From Ichthyosporea sp. XGB-2017a (lineage: Eukaryota > Opisthokonta > Ichthyosporea), in NCBI GenBank assembly GCA_002811675.1, contig PDIM01010325.1:108407-172406 (forward strand): a stretch of DNA of 64,000 bases, read 5' to 3'. The notes under the pieces were generated by a model, which made no database searches, was not told the DNA's origin, and saw only the letters and a program-made list of their open reading frames with translations. Below are positions 19,874-30,654 of this stretch, one piece after another. Position 1 is the stretch's first letter. Every line of letters begins with the position of its first letter. The translations under genes were made by a program, and so were the position numbers.

Positions 19874-21480
19874 TTAATTACCGTTACGGTTCACGGGTCC
19901 CGCTACGTCTACAGCCCCACACATCCCCAACACCCTAAAACAATCCCTCTCCCACAACTGCAGGATCCCCAAAGAGGTAGGGGAATCCTGATATTTTTTA
20001 TTTTGGGGTTTAATACTTCTTGAAGACATGCGCACTCTGCCTTCTATGCTGAAGACAAATTCCTGTGATGTACGGAATTTATGCCGCTTAGTGCGAACCA
20101 TTTCGAGCGCGGGAGATGCATGTGTAGTTTTCCATTGAGGCCAAGCTGTATTTCGCTGCTGTGACTCTTTATAATTGCTCCTTTTCTTGGGGGGCCTCCT
20201 GGGAAATAGATGTGTATCCTTTGTTAAGTGGGATTCTTCTTCTTCACCAAGTGTGGCCGCCATATTTTCGCCTGCTGCTTCTTCACTTTCCTTTTCACCA
20301 CCACTTTGTTCAACGCTTTTCCATTCACCTGCTCGTTCAATTTCGCGTTCGCTTTCTTCATCTCCTTTCCTTCCAGTCACTCCTTCACTTTCACTTTCAT
20401 TCTCACTTTCTTCTTCAAATTCGTCATTTGACGGATTTGTTTCCTCAAATTTCACTGAAATCCCTAGCGCGGTAGCCATTGCCTCCAATAACTTTCGTTT
20501 GTTACCTTCCTCCGCTGATCTCCTTGCGTGTATCTCATTGTCATTGCTCAATTGTACAACTTTCATTGAAGCTTTCAAGGCAGCCATGTCGATTTTCAGC
20601 GAATTTTCCAATTCGTCCATTCTAGCATCGACAGAATCCTTTAAAGAAGCCACGTCATCTCGTATGTCGCCCACTGCACGGTTCGTTTGATAGTATAAAC
20701 TCTCGACATTCGGAGCAAATTGCCTTATGCTGGTCAGCTCGGGTCTTTCGACTGTCAACCGCTGAACGTGTTCAACTTGCATTCGGGACCACTCCTTGAA
20801 CTGTTCGGTGTGCAGTAGTGGGAAATCCCAAATTTTAGAGTCGCTATTTTTCTCAGTCATCAAGAAAGGGATATCTTGAACAAGCACGCGAGCACACATG
20901 GTGTAAAGACGTAGCAGTCCCAACTTGCCTTGCCTTGGTACGAAATTAATCTTTTTTTGTTCTTCTGTAGACAGATCGTACTTTGCAATTTCTTCCCAAG
21001 CGAACGGAAATATCTGCTTTGCTAATTCCTCTGCCTCGGGTGGGTACCAATTGCGCAATAAAAAGCAAATTCCCTCCTTTGGAAACCCGGAAAGAAGTTT
21101 CATGATGCCGATTTCCAGCTGGGTAGTGTAGTAATTTTCCATGGAATTGTTAGCAAGTTCCCATCCAACGAAATTAGCAAGTCCTATACGATCACCACCC
21201 AGTTCCTGTACTTGACGACAAAAAGACCTTCTGAAAGCATGCGAAACTTCATGCGAAACTTTTTGGGAGTTCACCCCAAATTTTTTAAATACCTTCCTCA
21301 AAGCCCGGCAAAATGAATTATAGACTTTCGCTTTATATCTCTTCTCGTTGGCACTCTCTTTACCTCACAAAGGTGTTTTACATTTTCGGCAACATACTGC
21401 TCAGGGAGTTCATAATGCATCTGCGTAGTAAGCTCAATTTGGTCTACTTCTCCGCGGAATCGCTTGTACAGTTGTTTACA
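19874..21480 (-). pseudogene. Crypton/Ndc10-like tyrosine recombinase remnant
   Basis: The frame 19874-21364 encodes the C-terminal half of a Crypton-type tyrosine recombinase or Ndc10-II-like protein. It has HxxR in SHAFRRSF (about 21230-21241), then GW (about 21163) and a tandem Tyr in ENYYTT (about 21128-21133) in the order of the catalytic H-x-x-R...W...Y. The family-like segment LLSGFPKEG..FLLRNWYPPEAEELAKQIFPF follows, then a coiled-coil and an E/S-rich acidic tail. No ATG precedes the HxxR motif in this frame, and a TGA stops it at about 21367. Another frame at 21302-21480 looks like the continuing protein (QLYKRFRGEVDQIEL), so a frameshift or a mis-spliced exon separates the halves. 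It may be a decayed element or a domesticated gene. Flanking repeats were not seen. Confidence 0.55.
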
Positions 21481-22166
21481 TTACGCACACAGTAGACAAG
21501 ATTCCTGTGACACCAAATACTCCAAATCATGCAAATAGGCTACTGCATGTGCAAGCAAGTATCTTCGGCAAGTATACTTTTATCATGAAGTATGACTATG
21601 CCTTTATAAAAATTTCTTGATGCTTTTCAGCTTTTCATCCCTTCTGGCAAACGATCCCGTTCTCATTTAATTTTTTAACCGGGGTTTCTAGGTGGAGGAA
21701 TAAAAAGTAAGCCATATTCATATTTTAAAAATATGTTCCTCGGAGAGCGGGTAACTGGTGAGGCAGACACAAGCAAAGACAGAAGCAAAGCACAGCCATG
21801 CAGGCCACTGAAATAATAATCAACTCTCAGAATATGATGCAGCTGATTATAATTATAAGTTGTCACCGCGACTCTCGCTTATCCATAACAGGCATTTATT
21901 ATTGTAATATTTTTAAGTTTCTGTACCTGCATCATGATGCACATACGCACTTATATACTACATTATAGCTCATTTTTGTTTTAACTTTTGGAGTAGAGTT
22001 AAAGACCAGAGAGTTGATTAATAAGTGTGTATAGCCAATGTTGCCTGCATTGTCTGCTTGTTAATTAATATCGTACTCCGCCTCGGCCTTATTTTGATTC
22101 TACACACAGGACAAAGCACAAAGCACACATAACTCTAAACACCCCTTTTTACCTTTTTGTGAAATC
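21481..22166. other. intergenic region, no gene seen
   Basis: This is AT-rich sequence between the recombinase remnant and the CH/CBM20 gene. It should contain the promoter of the latter. I found no terminal inverted repeat or other element end for the recombinase. Confidence 0.35.
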
Positions 22167-24594
22167 ATGAGCCGAAGACCTGGTACGGTGATCTTTTCCG
22201 CAGAGGAGAAAGCTACTTTTAAGTCCCAGTTTGATTCATTCACAAGTAGTGATAGGGAATCCATCACTGGGGCTGATGTATTACATAGTGCTATCAAGGC
22301 GTGCGGAATCAACGTGCAAAAGTATGAAGTTGATAGACTATTTAGAGAAAACGCCACCAACTCGGTTATCAATTATTATTCTTTTATCAAGGTACGTCCA
22401 GCAGTTTTGAAGTAAGGTGCTCACTAATTTGCTGCGAACATGAAACTCTTTCAACTAACGACGAATACAATAGATCTTATCCGAAATTAAGTACATGAAG
22501 AATACAAAGGGGAGTGCTGTTTCTGGTCATACCCCCACTAATAACATCGAAAGAAGTGAAATCAGAAACGTAATGAACTACTTAAATTCGAACTTAAACG
22601 ACGAAAATTTATCTGATTATTTGCCAATTGAAGATGAGGAAAACTTTTTTGATATCGTTGCCGATGGAGTAGTGTTAGGGTATGTCTAGGTGTTTTAGTG
22701 TTGATTGAACATAATTGATGTAGCTAACACTTCTGTCTTTCTTTTTACTTTTTCATTCTGTAGATGTCTTGTGAACAAATGCATTGAGGGAACAATTCCG
22801 AAGAGCAAAATCAAGACAAAGAACCTAAACAAATTCACAATCGGAGAAAATAACCAAGCAGTTCTTGAAGGGATCAAGAAGATAGGAGGGGTTGTTGTAA
22901 ATGTAGGGGTTGAAGACTTCATCAACGGAAATGAAAGCATTATAATGGGCCTTTTGCAGCAAATTATTCGACTTACTTTGCTGGGAAGAGTGAATTTGAA
23001 TTTAGCAAAAGTGTGTAGTCGAAAGGAATTCGAAAATGTCTATGAGAAAAATGACTTTAAAGAAAAGAACGCGGAAGCTATTTTATTGAAATGGTTTAAC
23101 TACATACTAAAGGATTTCGGCATACATATAGAAAACTTCGGGGACGATGTTAAAGACTGCCATGCTTACATCCATGTTCTTGGGACTTTGTTTAAAGAAA
23201 GTGCAAGTATAGATATCCAACAAAGCCTTAAACTTTCCCACGAGGACAGAAGTCTCATAGTGACAAATGTAGCTACAAAACTGGGAATCGTGTTCATTAG
23301 ACCATCCCATATTACCGAGGGCAATACCAATTTGAACTTAGCGTTTGCTGCACAAATATTAAACAAATATGTCCAGAACTTGGAAGCCCAAGAGAGAGCA
23401 GAAGAGGATAGAAGGAAATCGGTAGAGGAAGCAAAGAGAAAAGCAGCACAGGAAGAGAAGAAAAAAGCCGCAGAGGAAGAGGAGAGAAAAAGAGTCCAGG
23501 ATGCTACAGAAGTGAAAAAAGTGGAAGAGGCAGAAGAGCGTTCGAAAAGCCAGCACATTGATCTTGACCTACATGAAAACAAGGAATGTGAAAAACAGGG
23601 AATTATTAGTGGTGGAAATACAGAACCTTCAGATAGGTGGGAAAACGAAATATTGGAGATTCAGAAAAGAGAAAGCAGAAAGCATCAAGAGTTAAGTTCC
23701 ATAACAAGCGAAATTTCGATAGGTGTTAGTAGTGATATTGATGAAGTCACTTCTGACGAAGCGAAGGCGGAGATTGAGCTTTCACAAGAAAACCCTAAGT
23801 GGCCAACTCAGAAGAAGGACGAGGAAGCTACAGAACAGAATGGCTCCATTGAACGAAAATCATCAGTACTGGGAAACATGCTAGCAGCAGTGACCAATGT
23901 CGCGAAGGGCACTTTCAGTCATGAACATATTGCAATGTCATCAAATGCAAGTGAAGCCCAAAATATTTCTTTTCAGCAACAGAATACACATGATAATCGT
24001 AATGAAGGCAATTTGACTTTGAGTGCTCTTTCAGGTAGTCCAGGTCGTCATCACAAAAAGGGCGCATCCAAAGGAGAAGGCAAAGTCAGCGAGGCTGTTA
24101 CCAGCAATGCAGGCCTTCAAGTGTACAATCAAGTATTTGGTGAAACTGGGACTGAGTTAAACAAAAAGGAATTGGTATCTATTAAATTTCAGTGTGAATG
24201 TAAAAGTAAAAAGGATGAAGCGGTGTATATTTTCGGGGACATTGAGGAATTGGGCAACTGGGATGCAAATAGAGCAATTCCAATGAAAACAAATCCACAA
24301 CAATTCCCTGTATGGTCTAAATTAATCATTGTTCCAAGAAATACCCGTGTACAATATAAATATTTCATAGTCAAAGACAGTGAAGAATATCAGAGCCGTC
24401 TCTATGAGCCCCTCAAGGAAGTTAGAGTCATCGAACCCCGCGAGTTAAGTACCAATCGTCGTGCCTCGAGCAAGTATGGCAAGAAAGGGACCTCCCTGAA
24501 GGACCATACCACTTCTCCCTTCCCTTCACGAGGCTCGTCGCAGACACAATCAAGTACTCGCAAGCCTCACCATCACACTCAAATGGTATTGTAA
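22167..24594 (+). CDS. EF-hand / fimbrin-type CH-CH / coiled-coil / CBM20 fusion protein
   Basis: This is a predicted actin-binding protein with a starch/glycogen-binding module. Three exons, 22167-22391, 22474-22679 and 22764-24594, join in frame to give 753 residues. Residues 1-75 resemble the degenerate EF-hand N-terminus of fimbrin/plastin. CH1 (about 110-215) has FFDIVADGVVLGCLVNK, IPKSKIKTKNLNKFTIGEN and VVNVGVEDFINGN, the fimbrin CH1 wording; CH2 (about 246-350) begins with AILLKWFNYIL. A Lys/Glu/Ala coiled coil (about 350-410) and a low-complexity region follow. From about residue 614 a CBM20 domain reads VYIFGDIEELGNWD, PVWSKLIIVP, VQYKYFIV, with the expected Trp residues. The second fimbrin actin-binding domain is absent. 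Fusion is supported by one uninterrupted third exon. Confidence 0.85.
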
Positions 24595-24843
24595 GCAGAG
24601 TAGTGCCAAGTGCCAACCCTCGAAAGTCAGGGCATGAACAGCTTGGTACTTTCCCAAAAAATAAAGAGTACAATTTAAATATTCCCTCGAGGGAATTGGG
24701 AAGTCATTATAGTAAAAGTATTTAGGGTGGAAAGGAATGTCGTCACAAAAGTACCCAAATGCTGGTGCAGGCCAACGGTCCAAAGTACTGGCTTGATTTG
24801 CTTATTGGAGATTGTATGCATAAGTTTAGTTGGGAGAAGTGAC
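24595..24843. other. short intergenic spacer
   Basis: This 249-nt spacer separates two genes in tandem. The in-frame open stretch upstream of 24844 contains no ATG, so I count it as 5' UTR of the pseudouridine-degradation gene. Confidence 0.4.
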
Positions 24844-27168
24844 ATGTGGCAGAGGGGTAATCTCTTTCTGAGCAAGCCTCTGGGAGGGTGGCTTTCCAGG
24901 GGAATTCATAGAACAAAGGATTTGTCACCAAAGTTTAAGCTTTCGTCCGAGGTAGCAGCGGCACAGGTGGAAGGGCGAGCAGTCGTCGCTTTGGAGAGTA
25001 CGATAATCAGTCATGGTATGCCCTACCCTCAAAATCTTGAAACTGCTATGGAAGTGGAAGATATTATTCGAGAAAATGGTGCAACCCCAGCTACCATTGC
25101 TGTTCTTGACGGAGTGCCTCATATTGGCTTAGAGAGAGAGGAGCTTGAGTTGCTTGCCAAGTGTGGCCTCGAGGCAAAGAAAACTTCCAGGCGAGACTTC
25201 CCTAATGTACTCTCCCAGAAATTAGTTGGGGCGACTACTGTATCCGGGACAATGTTTCTTGCCCATAAGGCAAGCATTCCGGTGTTTGTTACAGGTGGCA
25301 TTGGAGGAGTCCACCGAGGGGCCGAAACCACCTTTGACGTAAGTGCTGATCTTACTGAGCTTGGTAGGACCCCGGTGGCTGTTGTTTGCGCCGGAGTTAA
25401 ATCCATTTTAGACATTGGTAAGACACTTGAATACCTGGAAACGCAAGGAGTCCCTGTTGTGACGTTCGGGAAATCGAAAAAATTCCCTGCATTCTTTGTT
25501 CCTGAGAGCCAATATGACTCTGCTTACACGACCGCTAGCACCAAAGAATGTGCTGAAATGATACAAGCTAGCTTGGCTTTTAATATCGGGACAGGGCTTG
25601 TTATCGCTGTGCCTATACCCGAAGAAAAATCTTCTGATGGTCAAATGATTGAAAATGCGATATCTGAATCTCTTCGCGAAGCTAATGACAAAAACATAGT
25701 GGGAAAAGACGTCACCCCATTTATCTTGCAACGAGTCAACGAGCTGACGAAAGGCAAATCTCTCGTGTCAAATATTGCTCTTGTAAAAAACAATGCTTTA
25801 GTTGGCAGTAAAATTGCTTGTGATTTGCAAAGGCTTTCGGGGAGGACTTTTAATCGGAATATTGTTAACAACCATATCGGCAGTAGATTTTACCACACAG
25901 CTGGAGTATTTGGTAATGCAAACAAAGGGCTTCAATGTGGTCCAGACTTTTTAAACAGAGATGGTGTTATTGTTTTAGGAGGATGTTTAGTGGATATTCA
26001 GAGCAAGGTCAACCCGGGTGCCAGTGTAATCTCTGATACCTCAAACCCCGGGACAACAATCGTCACTCCTGGTGGAGTGGGCAGAAATATTGCGGAATGT
26101 TTAGCAAAGTTTGGTGTAAAAACCTCCCTTTTTAGTATGATTGGCAATGATATATTTGGTGATTTTATTTTGCAACAAGCAAATGAAATAGGGATTCAAA
26201 CAAAAGGAGTCTTTCGAGTTTTGAAAGACGACAAACAATCTAGAAACCTTTATGAATCAGATACAGACTATGAAAAGGCTTTAAAAAGTAGGACTGCAAC
26301 TTACAGTGCTTTTTTAGATTCAAAAGGCTCTTTGGTTGTTGGAATATCCGATATTGAAATATTTTCCAATTTTCCTCCTATACCTCGAATTGCGAATTGC
26401 TTTGGAGAACCAAAACTTGCAGTGTTTGATGGGAACCTTTCTTGCAAATCTATGACCGAACTAACTGAGCTTGCAAGCGAGAAAAGTATCCCAGTTTGGT
26501 TCGAGCCCACATCTTGTCAAAAAGCAAAGCTTCCCATAGAAAATAATTCTTTTCGATTAATTGACTTCATTTCCCCAAACTTGGAAGAACTCTACTCAAT
26601 GTTGGAAGCTTTCAAGAAAAGGTCGCTGATGTCACATTCAAGAAATCTTCCTCCTCTCAAGCTGGAAAACCCAATGCCTTCATCTATATCTGGTCAACTT
26701 TCGGACATTTGCCAAGTTGCGCAGCACTTCCCTTTCACCGTGATAACTCTCGGCCCCGAGGGTGTTCTGATAACATATCGTGGAAAAAATATGTCGTCGA
26801 AGAACCGCAACACGACTCCCCTTCACATGTTACATTACTCGCCCATTCTTGATTTTCTCGGGGAACCAAATATCGTTAGTGTCACTGGCGCTGGTGATAG
26901 TATGGTTGCTGGTATTATAACTGCCCTGAGCAAAGGATACTCTTTCCCAAACAGTGTATACTTTGGTATTCTTGCCTCTCATAAAGCCCTTGAAAGCACG
27001 CAGGCCATTTCTAGCGAAATAAGACCTGATGACATCCCTTTATATGCGGATGTTCGTTCAGGCTTTGTACAAACTAAAATGAATCTTTTTTCCCCCAACT
27101 CTCCTTTTAGCCATATCGGAATGCTAGACTCTTACCCTGCTGGTTCCGAAACTGTAATGAACAACTAA
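24844..27168 (+). CDS. pseudouridine-5'-phosphate glycosidase fused to PfkB-family kinase
   Basis: This bifunctional enzyme is predicted to degrade pseudouridine: a PfkB kinase makes pseudouridine 5'-phosphate and PsuG splits it to uracil and ribose 5-phosphate. It is one exon of 774 residues from the first in-frame ATG (24844). Residues 1-30 (MWQRGNLFLSKPLGGWLSRG) look like a mitochondrial presequence. The PsuG half (about 35-340) shows VALESTIISHGMPYPQN, ATIAVLDGVPHIGL, FVTGGIGGVHRGAE and VVCAGVKSILDIGKTLEYLETQG. The PfkB half (about 375-735) starts with VIVLGGCLVDI, has PGGVGRNIAECLAKFG, and carries the family C-terminal catalytic motif VTGAGDSMVAGI. Neither half lacks a motif I could check. 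Confidence 0.93.
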   Translation: MWQRGNLFLSKPLGGWLSRGIHRTKDLSPKFKLSSEVAAAQVEGRAVVALESTIISHGMPYPQNLETAMEVEDIIRENGATPATIAVLDGVPHIGLEREELELLAKCGLEAKKTSRRDFPNVLSQKLVGATTVSGTMFLAHKASIPVFVTGGIGGVHRGAETTFDVSADLTELGRTPVAVVCAGVKSILDIGKTLEYLETQGVPVVTFGKSKKFPAFFVPESQYDSAYTTASTKECAEMIQASLAFNIGTGLVIAVPIPEEKSSDGQMIENAISESLREANDKNIVGKDVTPFILQRVNELTKGKSLVSNIALVKNNALVGSKIACDLQRLSGRTFNRNIVNNHIGSRFYHTAGVFGNANKGLQCGPDFLNRDGVIVLGGCLVDIQSKVNPGASVISDTSNPGTTIVTPGGVGRNIAECLAKFGVKTSLFSMIGNDIFGDFILQQANEIGIQTKGVFRVLKDDKQSRNLYESDTDYEKALKSRTATYSAFLDSKGSLVVGISDIEIFSNFPPIPRIANCFGEPKLAVFDGNLSCKSMTELTELASEKSIPVWFEPTSCQKAKLPIENNSFRLIDFISPNLEELYSMLEAFKKRSLMSHSRNLPPLKLENPMPSSISGQLSDICQVAQHFPFTVITLGPEGVLITYRGKNMSSKNRNTTPLHMLHYSPILDFLGEPNIVSVTGAGDSMVAGIITALSKGYSFPNSVYFGILASHKALESTQAISSEIRPDDIPLYADVRSGFVQTKMNLFSPNSPFSHIGMLDSYPAGSETVMNN

Positions 27169-27405
27169 TTTAAAGTTAAGCATATCAAAGGCCAAAATTG
27201 CCGTCATTCTTTAATACCGGAAATTGTACTTTATTTGTTTTTTATAACTGTTTGCAAAAGGTGTAGTCGAAAAGGTAGAAAAAAGTAAAAGGAGAATAAA
27301 CTGAAAACTAGAAAACAAATTTCAAGAAAAGGACTCTTGGAAGTATGCGTAGGGAGTGGAATGGGAGTAGCCTGGAGTAGTAAAGGCTTAATAGTTGGTC
27401 GACTG

Positions 27406-28851
27406 TCACTCTTCATCGTCTTCTGAGGCAGCTACATCATCTTCCCCCTCGTCTTTCTCTTCTTCCTCCTCATTTTCGTTCTCATTTGCATCGTTGTCAT
27501 CTTCAGCGTTTTCATCCTCTGGGTCTTCATCAGCGGCAGGCTCCGCATCACCTTCTTCTGCCTCTGGCTCTCCCGCCTCTTCTATGCTCTCCGGCTTAAA
27601 ACTTCCTGTATAGCTTGCTCGCTCGTCGGCACGGTTTGCAGTCGCTTCCGCTACCATTTCATCAACACCTTCTTGGTCATCTTCTAAATTGTCAGCAACT
27701 TCGGACAATCTATGAGATATACGTTCGATCATATCATCAATCACAGGGCCTGCCGTATTCTCAATGACTTCGTCCTCTTGGTCACCGTTCGTATCCTCAA
27801 CGTTCTCGTTGCCTTCTGCGTTAGTGTCATCAACAACCTCATCATCCAATACAGCGGGATCCTCCGCATATGCCTCCCCGAATTGAGACGGTACTTCAAC
27901 CGGTTTTTCTTTGGAGATAGCAGGAAGAGTTTCATATTTAGAGGGAATGTCCTTCTTGGCCTGTCGAATTTGCTTGAGAGATCTTTCGGCCGTCTCGATG
28001 GGAGTTTCATATTTATATGGGGCCCTTTGACTGAAGTAAGGATTATGGCCTAAAATTCGCGCTGTTCTGGAATCTGCTCGGAGTTTGGGAAGGGGAGCAA
28101 TATAGGTTGGCTTCTTGAATAATTTCTTTTTTGGCTTCAGTTTAGATTGTCGAATTAAGATTCCTCCTTGACCATAAGGTATTCTGTCAAACTTTTCATT
28201 TCCTACGGCAACGTATCTTTCGTGCTCAATAATATCTGCAGTTGTATGCACTCGCTTGCCTGACACGGTGTACAGTTTCCGCACCGCGCCCGACACCAAA
28301 TGGATATGCTCAGTTATTTCACTCATCATGTGCTCTAGACTTTGCATGGTCCAGGGATCAAGAAGCATCTTCGTCCCTTCATGGGTCTTATCTCCATTAC
28401 GATAAACAATAATAGGTATTGGGCGCGGAACGTTAGTTATTCGATGTTGAGTCTCATAAGTCAACCGGCTGTTTTTGTGAGGAGTTCCAACATCATCCGT
28501 TCTATAGAGTGGAATCTCAAAAGTCTGAACCGGGTGTTTTTTTCTTTCTTCGATTTCTATACTTCGAATGTCAAGAATTTCTTCATAGTTCAGTTTTTTG
28601 AATTTTTCGGTACCACATACAACATAGCTCTCTCCGTTTTCTAATTCATCAAAACTTCGAACCTGATGCCCATGCTCTGGTGTGCACACTTTCCTGATGG
28701 CCCCAAAAGGTGCCCGGACCTTTTCTGTCGCATGTTCTAAACAGGTAAACCAGTTTCGATGCACTCTAGGATTGAAAATTATAGTTTTTCCAGGATAGTT
28801 GATATCCCCATTTCGGTAAAATTTTACCCTCTTTGGCTCGTCTCCACCCAT
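27406..28851 (-). CDS. tandem doublecortin-domain protein with acidic tail
   Basis: This is a predicted microtubule-binding protein. It is one exon of 481 residues starting MGGDEPKRVKFYRNGD. Two doublecortin domains are visible: DCX1 at about residues 8-92 (VKFYRNGDINYPGKTI, then ESYVVCGTEKF) and DCX2 at about 140-228 (IIVYRNGDKTHEGTKM, then ERYVAVGNEKF). A Lys-rich region follows, then a strongly acidic Glu/Asp tail (about 340-481). In animals, tandem DCX proteins such as DCDC2 and doublecortin sit on ciliary or neuronal microtubules; in protists related proteins sit on cilia or apical structures. A cytoskeletal role here is inferred. It converges with the PsuG-PfkB gene. Confidence 0.9.
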   Translation of the reverse strand: MGGDEPKRVKFYRNGDINYPGKTIIFNPRVHRNWFTCLEHATEKVRAPFGAIRKVCTPEHGHQVRSFDELENGESYVVCGTEKFKKLNYEEILDIRSIEIEERKKHPVQTFEIPLYRTDDVGTPHKNSRLTYETQHRITNVPRPIPIIVYRNGDKTHEGTKMLLDPWTMQSLEHMMSEITEHIHLVSGAVRKLYTVSGKRVHTTADIIEHERYVAVGNEKFDRIPYGQGGILIRQSKLKPKKKLFKKPTYIAPLPKLRADSRTARILGHNPYFSQRAPYKYETPIETAERSLKQIRQAKKDIPSKYETLPAISKEKPVEVPSQFGEAYAEDPAVLDDEVVDDTNAEGNENVEDTNGDQEDEVIENTAGPVIDDMIERISHRLSEVADNLEDDQEGVDEMVAEATANRADERASYTGSFKPESIEEAGEPEAEEGDAEPAADEDPEDENAEDDNDANENENEEEEEKDEGEDDVAASEDDEE

Positions 28852-29751
28852 GTTTCTTGATTATAAAAGCAACAGGCCCAAAAGAAGTTAAGAAGAACCA
28901 CAACACTATACTAGCACAAATACCACACTATTCTCCCTTACTTCTGCATCCGTCTCTACCACCACAAAAGGCTGATCTCGTTTCCCTTTCGCGACCCAAT
29001 TATCCTAGATTCTGTCCTGTCACCGTCAAGTATACACGTCGCTGTGCACAGGTTCAATTCCACTAGCTCTAGTGCATGATAGCTCTTACCAATAGCTGCA
29101 AGAATAACTATCATTTATTATACATATAATATTGCCAGATATTCTCACTTTTCCCTAATACAGCATCTACCCAATAGCATTATTTCCCTATTTAGCAAAT
29201 ACATCGCATATTTTGATAGGAGAGATAATTGCCTTATTTGGGACTACTACACTGTGCATTTTATTATAACTTTTATAAACGTCTTCATATATTACTTGGT
29301 TTGCAGTTGACTGTCAAACTATGCAGTAGCTAGACGTACTGCTGTAGTACTAACTGACTAATTATTTGCATGCATAAGATGAAAGTACAGCAACCAGTAG
29401 TTATGCAAAAGATATGCGCCACCGTCATATTTATACAACGCACGTGAACAAGAAAAAGGTTCCTTATAATATGAAACTTCTGTTAATTATATGTAACTAT
29501 TAGCTAGCTGAGAGTAGACGTAGCTGTAAATGTGCTATGGCCCATGACCCATGGAGTAGTACATGCAGAGAAGCATTTACGTACATGTAAATAGCTGCCC
29601 GAAAAGCTTGCAGGTAACCACACAGTAGAAACGTTATTAATGTGCTTACTTTTGGTCACTATACATAGCTTACTCTGTGAGTTTCAGTGCAAAGTTTAGG
29701 TGCTTGCATCCGCAAGCCAAAGGTTCACTTTCATAAGACAACATTACACTT
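28852..29751. other. intergenic region, no gene seen
   Basis: This is a 900-nt AT-rich region between the promoter of the doublecortin gene and the 3' end of the S1/P1 nuclease gene. No open frame with protein-like content and no RNA gene is visible. Confidence 0.35.
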
Positions 29752-30654
29752 TTATTTCTTGCCCTTTTCCTTTGGCTTAAAGTGATAACTAAGACTTCCT
29801 TCATCCGGGTGATAAATACGGTTCAGTGCAGAAGCCAGGCGGATTCCTGCCATTGCCAGGCGTGACTGGATTATATTAATTGACTTCCTGTAGTATTGCT
29901 TGGGCACGACAAATCCCGGCTTTATAACTTCACCATAGGTATCTCGATAAGTACTTTTGCAGCATACCTTGGCTGAAGACCTCGCCCAGATTTTTGGACA
30001 CACCTTTTGTCCTTTCAAGGTACAGCGCTTATAATACTTGAACATTTTCGAGTACATTTGGATGATAACATTTGCTGCGGCTTCTTCATCGCCACCTTGT
30101 TTCTCACTCAGCCATTTGTTAATAAAATCACTATCCCAAGCCGAATGCAAATTCGTGTCCATGTCTGCAAACTTGATGGGGATATCATTCCCCCCATGAT
30201 CTAACCCAAAACCGACATGCAATGGCTGGTGAATATCCCCAATAATATGAATCAAAAATTTCATAGCCTCTTCGGTAGTCTTGTCGTCTACACTTGGATC
30301 GTGAAGAGATTTATACAATACTTCTGTAAAATTTTTGATTGCAGCAGCGGCACATTTACCATCTTCACAATAGCGCCAATGGAACTGACACTTCCACTTT
30401 GGCAAATTAACAAAGTGAAGTTTATATGACCAAGCATATTGCTCTGTATGGCTAACTGTATCTGCCCAATTCGCAACGTCCAACAGTGACTTGTTTCCCA
30501 GTATTGTTTCCACGTTCGCTAGCGTTTCAGCATGAAGATACTTGGTCGCAATGTTGGCAACCACACGATGCCCAACTTCTCCCCAACCCTCTACATTGCA
30601 GCATATAGAAACCACAATAAGGGAAATCAACCACAGTCCAATCTTTGACAACAT
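29752..30654 (-). CDS. secreted S1/P1-type nuclease
   Basis: This is a zinc-dependent, single-strand-preferring endonuclease/3'-nucleotidase, secreted or vacuolar. It has one exon and 300 residues. A signal peptide (MLSKIGLWLISLIVVSICCNVEG) ends just before WGEVGHRVVANIA; in this family the N-terminal Trp and the His of the mature enzyme bind zinc. Other zinc-site motifs are present: DVANWADTV, IHIIGDIHQPLHVG, DHGGNDIPI and LHSAWDSDF. Length is in the usual range (about 270-310). The C-terminal Lys-rich tail (KPKEKGKK) is probably a species feature. It could serve phosphate or nucleotide scavenging. Confidence 0.94.
   Translation of the reverse strand: MLSKIGLWLISLIVVSICCNVEGWGEVGHRVVANIATKYLHAETLANVETILGNKSLLDVANWADTVSHTEQYAWSYKLHFVNLPKWKCQFHWRYCEDGKCAAAAIKNFTEVLYKSLHDPSVDDKTTEEAMKFLIHIIGDIHQPLHVGFGLDHGGNDIPIKFADMDTNLHSAWDSDFINKWLSEKQGGDEEAAANVIIQMYSKMFKYYKRCTLKGQKVCPKIWARSSAKVCCKSTYRDTYGEVIKPGFVVPKQYYRKSINIIQSRLAMAGIRLASALNRIYHPDEGSLSYHFKPKEKGKK

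Noticed and set aside
20175..20690. 171-codon plus-strand frame opposite the recombinase tail
   Set aside because: It is Ser/Phe/Leu-rich and mirrors the acidic Glu/Ser codons of the minus-strand gene, so it is a shadow.
29030..29075. Possible tRNA (box-B-like GGTTCAATTCC)
   Set aside because: The flanking bases do not form a T-stem, and no A box or acceptor stem pairs with it.
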